This document shows, one piece after another, positions 56,361-64,000 of a DNA stretch of 64,000 bases; position 1 is the first letter of the stretch; every line of letters begins with the position of its first letter. The position numbers and the translations under genes are program-made. Below the pieces are notes generated by a model, which searched no databases, was not told the DNA's origin, and saw only the letters and a program-made list of their open reading frames with translations. Source of the stretch: Castanea sativa. Taxonomy: Eukaryota > Streptophyta > Magnoliopsida > Fagales > Fagaceae. The stretch is from the NCBI RefSeq assembly GCF_040712315.1, contig NC_134016.1, positions 4,627,501 to 4,691,500 of the forward strand, in the 5' to 3' direction.

Positions 56361-57222
56361 TGTTAAGTTTTAGACCCCTTAAACACAAGATGTTTAACCT
56401 AGTTATTTAGCCAAGTGATTTCTTTGATAAATTATTCAGTTCTAGGTTAACACATTCAAATCATATTATGTAAATAATGCAAAAATATAAAGAACACAAC
56501 GATATGATAACCCAAGAAAACCTAACTGGTAAAAAACCTGGGGAGGATTTAATCTAGCTATCTTCAAGGTAAAAACAGATCCATTATGAAAGAATTGAAG
56601 TTTGTACAATAAAACTTAACATCCTATTGCTACCTCAAGTACAAAACTTACTACCACGACCACGTGACAACTCTGAGTCCACAGATTACTTTTTTCCTTG
56701 ATCTTTTGCAACCACAAGTTCTCTTACTTGTGACTTTGAGACTCCACTCAAAGGTTTCAGATCTTATTTAAGTTCTTTAAGTAGCAACTGAAATGATCAT
56801 CAAGCTCTTGATACGAATCTTGATCTTGATAACCCTATTTTTGTGTATTAAGGTAAACACCTCTAAATCTCACAAAAGATTCACCACACAACACTCAAAA
56901 AGACTTTTAAAACGTAGTTAAGGGTTTTCCTTTTATACTTGGAGAAAAACATAAAACCCTACACATCAAACAAGCTTAGGCTGAATTGGAAAATCTACAG
57001 AAAAATAAATATGCATGAGCTTCGATCGATCGAGTCTAATTTTCGATTGATCGAGCCTTTCAGATTTTGTCCAATAATTTCTACAATCACTCGATTCTAA
57101 TTTTACAATTAAACACACTTTGAGCAAGCCTAAACTTAGACTCTATGTTTTGATTATGGTTTGCCAATGGAATACATATTTAAGTTCTAATACATTAGTT
57201 TCTAAGGTCTTGAAACCTAACA
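56361..57222 (-). mobile_element. Copia 5' LTR (862 bp)
   Basis: Runs TGTTAGGTTTC...CTTAACA on the minus strand, next to the primer site. It holds self-complementary cgatcgatcga motifs near 57025-57055 and a CTTTTATACTTGG TATA-like segment. The outer flank (gtcat) does not match the flank of the LTR at 52444 (gcaga), so the two do not bound one clean insertion. Confidence 0.8.
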
Positions 57223-60200
57223 GTCATAATAAACTTCCACTTTGTAAATCACTATTTTATTCCTTGAGCTCATAGTTGAATATTTTAGTTATATTCATAT
57301 ATATATTTTATGAAATCTAATTTCATTAAATATAAACTTTAGAAACTCCTTACTAAAGTGGTTGAGCCTAGCACCTTGAATATCTAGTTCCCATTAAACT
57401 AATCTCAAAGGGATATTTTTTTTCTTTATAGAAAGAGATTATGGATTCCATCTTAAAAATATGTATTCCCTCAACACTATGTACAATTACCCAACATACT
57501 AAGGTTTTGACCGTTAAATTAGATCTCACTCCTGATATATTAAAGTAACCTATATTCATGATCAGATTTACAATCTCCTCAGGATTGAGTATGAAAATAA
57601 AAGATGTGAGATTTATTATTCAGGTGACAGTTGCTAATTGAACAATTAATCTCACAATGATACAGTTTAATGTGTCTTACACACTTAAGACACACCAACA
57701 CATTAACTAGAAGTCTCTATATTCATGATCGAGACAATTATCGTAAATGGCACGTTATAGTCTTTGTAGATGAAATCTCAAATTTTATCACCTACTATGA
57801 GCTATATTTTTGAGTTTACAAATAACTTGTAATTTATATCTTCTGTAACTAAATCGTATACAATGCATCTTAATTACTATATGATAATGTCTAATTAGTT
57901 CATATAGAAATAGTCTCATATAATTAAACAATTTAATTATTTATAATATGTCAATAAATTAGATTCTAGGGTATAAACCCTAACTAGACCCCTCCTCCCC
58001 CACCAAAAAAGAAGTAATGAAAGTTGTAGGATCGCACTGTATTTTGTGTGGGGCAATGGCATCTAATGCTGGTTGTTTCCTGCACCACCCACCGACAGCT
58101 ATGATTTAAGAAGTCATTCCACCATATGTGGTCTACATTTCTTTCTGGTTATGCAATTCATTCATCACCACTAGTAATTTGGGTGTGGATATATAAGGAT
58201 AATGAAGATGATTGTTAGAATGTTTAGTTTCGTACATATTGAATGCTCTCTCTGATTGATGGAGAAATTGGTTGCCATGCCTCCTACTCCACAGAGTGAT
58301 TGTGTGGACAAGAAATATTGAATGAACATGCTCGTATTGTTGCATTTAATAGACATAGTATAGTGGTGAAGGGTTACATCAACATGGAAAACCTTATTTT
58401 AATTGGTTCAGAAAAGATAGGCAATCCTTCATGATAGCATAGGAACAATTTAATGTACATCTAAATTTGTTTGTTTACCTAAAAATGAATCTTCCAGAAC
58501 CCAAGTAGAAAATGCCAAAACAAGTTGTATGTTTTCAGTAATTTTTTCCCATATATTTTCGGCCATAAAGAGCTATTGCAGAGAATGATCCGTTATGGTA
58601 GATTCATAATAATAGAAACTACTAGAAGACCCAACCTCACGAGAGGTTGGCGATCTTTTTTTTACTTTTTTGATGAATTTTTTCAAAAAAAAAACAAAAA
58701 ACAAAACAAAAGCGAAAACAAAAACAAATAAAAAAAAAACTTATATTCGAGAGGTTGGCGATCCTTTTCCAATCATTTCTTGGGGAGAAATATATACCTC
58801 TGGAATATACATCTAATTTAGTTTGTTGAATCTAGCCAAAAAAGTGATCGTAAATATATGAAAAAATCTCTTATGTGCCAGATATATGAAACCTGTCTCT
58901 CACAAGTAAGTAGGTCTCACACATTTGGAACTCACTTGCTTGTGAGAGGCTAGTCTCATACACCTGATGTGTAGGGCCCACTTACCTATGAGAAGCAGGT
59001 CTCATGCATCTAGCGTATAAAATACCAGCTCGTAAGGATATATAATTTCTTAGAGATACAACACGTTATAAATTTTAACTCATATTTTGCGTTCGCTGAT
59101 AAAGTACAAATAATATTATCTTTGTCAAATGTCAACGATCTAGTTATATGTTTGAATTTAATTGAAAAGCTGAATATTATTTTACTTAAAAAATTGTACT
59201 TAAAATGATCTGAAATCAAATTAAAAAATGAAAAATAAAAATCATAAGTCAATGAGATTAATCACTATCAGAATGGCGCAAGATACCGCACAACCTTTGA
59301 TCTTTTATTGCTTATTTGATAAGTTTCTTGAATCGAAGGGCAATGAGGGGCATGGGCCGCATGGCATGGCTTGCCTCGCTTTTGCAACTTGCACCCCTTC
59401 CCTCTATTACTTCTTAAATAAATTAATTAAAAGGGGTTTTTTTAAAAAAAAAAAATTAACCTTCCTAAATTTTTTTATAATATATAAATATTATATATAT
59501 TTAAATTCTAATGATCTTGTATAATATACATGTTTTTTAACATTATCTTTATTTTAGGTTGTACTTTTTTAGAAATCTTTTAAAATTAATAAGAAATAAT
59601 TTTTCTGGATCTCTTCTAAAATTAATGCAAAATTGTTAAATATTTTTTATTTATATAAAGAAAATCTTATTGGCCTGTGACACTACGGAATCACTACATA
59701 AAAAGCAAGCCTTTCACAGGGACAAACTTGAGACCTGAATCAATACGAACACTGATTGGGAATCTGTGATTATGGTAGCATGTTTTGCTAGTTGCTACAT
59801 GCTCTGAACCTGAAATTTGCTAATGCATGCAGTTCTCTTTTATGCATTCCAACTTCCAAAGGATTTGGAATTTTGTACTGTGTGAGGTTTCATTTAATAG
59901 TTTGAAGGTCTTAATTAATGATGGGGAATATTGCAAATACATGTAATTTTAGTCTGGGGATACAAAGCAGGATTTGTTAATTCAAAGACCAAGATTTAAA
60001 TCTAGTAGGTCTATTCACTTTCACTCTATTTAAGCATGGACAAGAGCACCGATTGTGTAGGTCTGTTCAAGCCACGGTTGGTGCCTTGGTGGAAAAGTTG
60101 GAACTTATTAAAATGCCTTGGAGAAGGGGAAAAGAAAATATCTACTTGTGGACAAAGATTTTTTGTCTTTTTTTTCTCTCTCTGTCTCTCTAAGTAATGG

Positions 60201-60420
60201 TGGACAAGTATCACATTAATCACGGTGAAGTGAACCAACCCAATGTTGACTTTGCATAACAATATGATTATTTCTATTTTTTAAAGCAACAAAACTTTTA
60301 ATTTCTGGTAAAACTGCAATGATTCAAACGCCAAAACCTTACCGACATAATTCTACATTTTCTTGTGTACTACGGTATTTTTTTTGCCACATAGGAGTAA
60401 CTTCACTTGGAAATCAACAA
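57223..60420. other. Gene-free stretch
   Basis: No recognisable coding domain on either strand. The small frames at 57368-59524 are AT-rich shadows. Two features stand out: a segment at 58604-58785 duplicated at 63549-63690, and poly-A/T runs near 58685-58735. Between 58870 and 59010 short inverted motifs (ctcacaagtaagtaggtctcaca / tgtgagaggctagtctcataca) repeat. Confidence 0.45.
58604..58785. repeat. Dispersed duplication, copy A
   Basis: Matches 63549-63690: ctactagaagacccaacctc, gatgaattttttcaaaaaaa and cgatccttttcca. The inner ggttggcgatc motif recurs twice in each copy. Confidence 0.7.
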
Positions 60421-60502
60421 CCAATCACAACTGTGAATAGTAAATTGCAATAACATCCGCTGTGCTTGCAGAATATTCCCAACACAAAACTCTCTATAAA
60501 TA
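60421..60502 (+). promoter_or_regulatory. Promoter of the DUF7722-like gene (CCAAT and TATA boxes)
   Basis: CCAAT at 60421-60425 and TATAAATA at 60495-60502, about 70 bases before the ATG at 60573. Spacing is typical for a plant core promoter. Confidence 0.6.
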
Positions 60503-60572
60503 CTAAAAGAGGCCAGACCAGCTTGCCACAACTACTAAAAAGCAAAACTCTCTCGATAGTGATTTTAGTAAC

Positions 60573-60833
60573 ATGAGTGGAGGAATGGAATCAATGAGCA
60601 GTAGACCCTCTCAAAAAATGGGCAACGGAGGAGCCAACGGAGAGCAACACACGAGGGAGTGGTGTGGGCACTTTCAGATGCCACTGCACTATCCTAGGTA
60701 CACTCAAGCTGACTATGAGACCATGCCGGAGTGGAAGCTTGATTGTTTGCTTAGAGAATATGGGCTACCAATCGTTGGAGATGTTGACCATAAGAGAAAA
60801 TTTGCCATGGGATCCTTCTTGTGGCCTCATTAG
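60573..60833 (+). CDS. DUF7722-like small plant protein (86 aa)
   Basis: A single uninterrupted exon runs from ATG 60573 to TAG 60831-60833. Residues 1-33 are a Gly/Ser/Asn-rich leader without signal peptide features. Residues 34-85 form a compact conserved-looking domain, FQMPLHYPRYTQADYETMPE then WKLDCLLREYGLPIVGDVDH and KRKFAMGSFLWP, which I recognise as the plant DUF7722 pattern (short HYPRY..MPEWKLD..GDV..KR.FAMG.FLWP). No enzymatic role is known to me. A second ATG five codons in (60585) could also start. It has its own TATA box and sits alone between repeats. It appears intact; function unknown. Confidence 0.82.
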   Translation: MSGGMESMSSRPSQKMGNGGANGEQHTREWCGHFQMPLHYPRYTQADYETMPEWKLDCLLREYGLPIVGDVDHKRKFAMGSFLWPH

Positions 60834-61408
60834 AATTCTTCATTTTAAGGGGTTGTGATAACTTGTGATGCTATTATATTTGCATGATTTTGTTATCTAC
60901 CTTTAAATTTTTATCTTTTGTCTTCTGTGATGCAAACTGTTACATTAGACAAAGATTGAATTTCTGGGGAAGTAGCAAAAGCATACACGAAAATAGCAAT
61001 CTTGAATCCATAAGTAATACTGTGGCAAGTGAAAATTAGGTATGTATATATAAATTTTAATTGCAGTATTGTGTCCTATGTTTTGGTCTGTACCAGCTAG
61101 TAGTCTAGTATTCCCTATTTTCGGGGTAATGTCTTGGGGTTTGATGTGGGAATTTTGATATTACTTATGTATGGACTGTGAAGAGTTTGATAATAGTGAT
61201 ATTTGATGATTTATCCCAATTTTTCAGTTAGAAATAGTATATTTCTAATAGCTGTTTTGCAATTTGAGTGGAACTTGTTTTTGTGCCTATACCAATGTAG
61301 AATGATAGGAAAGAGAAGATTTTGAAGGATGTCGCCAAATTGTATTATTGTGATTATTATAGTTACTATTCATTATCTCCTTTTGGGACTACCACTTAAA
61401 ATTATATA
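60834..61408. other. 3' flank of the DUF7722-like gene
   Basis: Gene-free, T-rich DNA as expected of a 3' UTR and flank. No clear AATAAA signal could be singled out. Confidence 0.4.
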
Positions 61409-61579
61409 GGATTTTACTAACTTGTGCCCTTAGGGCATACATTAGTAAACTATTTTAGAAAACTTTTTATGAAATATGAAAAAATAATTAACTGTTTTGA
61501 CAAATTTTTTAATTCTCCATAAGAACATTTTCAAAATGGATAGTAAATATATGCCACAAGGCACACGTTAATCAAACCC
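61409..61579. mobile_element. Short MULE-type MITE (171 bp) with 9-bp target duplication
   Basis: The ends GGATTTTACTAACTTGTGCC and, reverse-complemented, GGGTTTGATTAACGTGTGCC pair over about 50 bases with mismatches. It is flanked by aattatata on both sides (61400-61408, 61580-61588). No ORF. Confidence 0.75.
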
Positions 61580-61594
61580 AATTATATATGTAGC

Positions 61595-61700
61595 CCCAGT
61601 GAAAGCAGAAAGCATTGAAAGTGACTAAATTGACACTGGTAGTGGTTAGTAATTTGGTTGGTATTAGTAAGACGAAAATAGGTTGTAGCCTTTTAGGGAG
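61595..61700. repeat. Dispersed duplication, copy B
   Basis: Matches 63693-63800 (ccagtgaaagcagaaagcat, gtggttagtaatttggttgg). Together with copy A it is found fused at 63549-63800. Confidence 0.7.
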
Positions 61701-63372
61701 GGAGAATGGTAAAGCCCACCTTTCTTTCGTTTTTTATTTTTCTTCTTTTCTTGTGGTTGTTTTTTACTTTTTTCTTCCAAGTGTTTTTTCAATTTGGAAG
61801 TGGGGAGGGAAGATCTATGTGTAGATTGCAGAACATCCAATGACTTGGTCAATCATGAAATGAAAGTGACAAAATAAAAATTAAAAATATACAACAAAAG
61901 CAGGTATGATCAATGTTTTGTATATTGTTCCGTTCTGGTCGGAACCGGTGAAAAATATCGTACTGGTATGCGAACAAAAATTACTCCTCCTCAGAAAAAA
62001 TTTTGGCCCATTCCGAATCATTTTGGGTGTACATTTTGGGCTTTTTTGTTTTCCTTAAAAGCAAAACCACTACCATAGAACAATTGATCTTAACATGAGA
62101 GATGGGGAAAAAAGAGAACAAGATGAAGCTAAGTCAGTGTGAGATAAAAATAAAGAATAAAAAATAAAAAGAATATAAGAAGATAAAAATAAGAGAAGAA
62201 AAGACTGAAGAGAGCATAAAGCCACTAATAGACACTCAGTGGATATGCAAAAATTATAGGATGTGATTTCATGTAAAAGTGATTGACAATCAATTATAGT
62301 CTACTACATAAAATAGTCATGAAAAGAGTGTGATAAAAGTTGTGCTGCTAGAATAAATCTAAATGAGATGAGAAGAAAGAATAGTTAAAATTAGGTGAAA
62401 TGAGGAAATAAATTGAGTAGGTTACGTGAATGGGTTTGGGAAATGGAAAAAATAAATGGAAGGAAACTTCTTCGAAGGTTCTTCTATACATGAACCCTAC
62501 AGGGTTGTTTTATTTTCTTTAATTTTTAAAAAACCCATAAATAATTGTTTTTATTATAACAATCTACTCACTTTATTTGAGATTTTTCAAAATAAAACTA
62601 TTAAATTTATTATTTTATAATATATATATATGTTGTTAAATAAATATAAAATAGAGTTGCTTTGAACCTAATCATTCAAGAAGTGCAAAACATGGCAAAG
62701 GACTGCATGAGTGTTTATGCAAACTATCATTCACTAGATTTTATTTTCCAAAAATACCAAAAAATACATATATGTTTATTTATTTATATTTGCAATATCC
62801 TTAAAATGGTAAACTGACATAGGCCGATGCTAAAGTATTCTACTCTAATGAACAAACTGAAATGAGGTCTAGTATTCATAACCTTAGGTATGATAGTGTT
62901 GAGGGTTCTTTTTACACTTCTTCTACCTTTGACACGTGTCTTGATGTTATTAGACAACATTTAGTCTAGGCTTTTTATAAAAAGGAAGTTGGGCCTTACA
63001 CTTCGCAGAATGGGCTCTAAGGTTCCATCCTGCCACTGCCAATTTGTGCACAAACATTGTGTCCAAAGTCCAGGAGACGATGCTGCAAATTGGGCTTATT
63101 CTCCTTTTCTACCATAAAAGGAACATTTCTCCAGTTTTTGCTGCAAGACTGACTTTTCTTAACTTTCTGCTCTACAGTAAAGTTTTCTACACTTTTCTAC
63201 AATGTGAGTGACCTTTATCTATTTTCTGCTATAGAAATATTTCTTCACTTCTTGCACATAAACAACTCTAAAACCCAAAGAAAATTGTCATCAAGCAGAT
63301 GTTAGTTTACATGGGCCAATGTATTCTCAAATATATACATCCATATATTTGTATGTATACTTATATGTATAA

Positions 63373-63378
<6 letters not shown>
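61701..63378. other. Gene-free stretch
   Basis: No recognised gene. It includes a fragment at 61905-61990 (ggtcggaaccggtgaaaaat) resembling the MITE at 41360-41904, A-rich DNA at 62100-62220 and a short TA run at 62620-62632. Confidence 0.45.

Positions 63379-63413
<35 letters not shown>
63379..63413. repeat. (TA)n microsatellite
   Basis: About 17 TA units; the overlapping Tyr-Ile frame is an artefact. Confidence 0.95.
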
Positions 63414-63417
<4 letters not shown>

Positions 63418-63548
63418 GAGTAATGATCAATTCATATTAAAAGAAATGTACGTAATATCAAAGAAAGAATCAAAGTTTTAGCATAATAGCTAAGGCGATA
63501 AATTAATATGATAAAAATGTGCTACAGGAGAATAACTAATACAACAAA

Positions 63549-63800
63549 TAATAGAAGCTACTAGAAGACCCAACCTCGCAATAGGTTGGCAGTCTTTTTC
63601 TTTTTGATGAATTTTTTCAAAAAAAAAAACGTAAATTCAAGGGGTTATCGATCCTTTTCCATCATTTCTTGGAAAGAAACAAACATCAAATCTAGCCCAG
63701 TGAAAGCAGAAAGCATTAAAAGTGACTAAATTGAAACTGGTAGTGGTTAGTAATTTGGTTGGTATTAGTAAGACGGAAGTAGGGTGCAGCCTTTTAGAGC
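63549..63800. repeat. Fused duplicate of segments A and B
   Basis: Carries 58604-58785-like sequence followed, after a few bases, by 61595-61700-like sequence, in the same orientation as the originals but without the 2.8 kb (including the DUF7722-like gene) that separates them. Confidence 0.7.
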
Positions 63801-64000
63801 ATTCACATCAAAATTCTCAAAAAATTTAGTATTTAGCATCTTAAAAACTCACTTTATTTATTTTAATAACTTATTTTACAATACACCTAACATCAAATAT
63901 TCTATATTTTTTACCACTTCATTTAAATATTCTTTTTTTTTCTTCATTCTTCAATATATATTGCTTTCTCTCTCTTCCTCTCTGACTCTCTTAACCCAGT

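Noticed and set aside
57025..57055. cgatcgatcga palindromes as an operator or replication signal
   Set aside because: They recur in all three copies of the copia LTR, so they belong to the LTR family sequence.
1..64000. tRNA, rRNA or snRNA genes
   Set aside because: I looked for T-loop GGTTCGAATCC-like and A/B-box arrangements and rRNA-like GC-rich stretches by eye and found none convincing; a tRNAscan/Infernal run would settle it.

Overview
This is AT-rich nuclear DNA of a flowering plant, most likely a woody eudicot. It has three-exon plant genes with GT-AG introns, abundant MITEs, Helitrons, LINE and Ty1/copia remnants, long poly-A/T and TA tracts, and no bacterial-style operons. A Fagaceae-like tree (oak or chestnut) is my guess from the look of one Tourist-type MITE; nothing here proves it.

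The left 50 kb is a decayed tandem array of plastid acyl-ACP (stearoyl-ACP) desaturase genes (SAD/FAB2 family), all on the minus strand. Each unit reads, left to right, 3' intergenic DNA, exon 3, intron 2, exon 2, intron 1, exon 1, promoter. Only the copy at 26833-29115 is complete: 3 exons and 390 codons, with the transit peptide, all iron ligands and consensus splice sites. The others are broken. An exon 1 at 320-441 belongs to a gene continuing off the left edge. Exon 2 at 3057-3557 has lost exon 3, its splice donor and two iron ligands. Exon 2 at 5772-5973 is cut in half and sits behind an intact exon 1 at 9073-9194. Exon 3 at 16954-17511 has lost its acceptor and the rest of its gene. The copy at 38620-43040 has lost its start codon and carries stops and a 67-bp deletion. 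An intron-1 remnant at 47853-49944 has no exons.

Because the units are paralogous, each serves as an empty-site control for insertions in the others. This exposes a hAT element (635-1347), a Helitron (9410-11843) carrying a Stowaway MITE, several MULE-type MITEs, a Tourist MITE (49036-49368), a solo copia LTR (34174-35659), a TG..CA solo-LTR-like insert (7568-8243), a 6.1-kb LINE (19231-25317), and a Pack-MULE (15664-16873) that captured the first exon of a mitochondrial-type aspartate aminotransferase gene.

From 50 to 57.3 kb lies a patchwork of retroelement debris. It includes a gag-less Ty1/copia element on the minus strand (53244-57222) whose left side abuts an LTR in the opposite orientation. 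From 57.3 kb to the end the DNA is mostly gene-poor. It holds one small intact gene on the plus strand (60573-60833, 86 aa, DUF7722-like) with its own TATA and CCAAT boxes, flanked by a dispersed segmental duplication.

No tRNA, rRNA, CRISPR array or origin was recognised.
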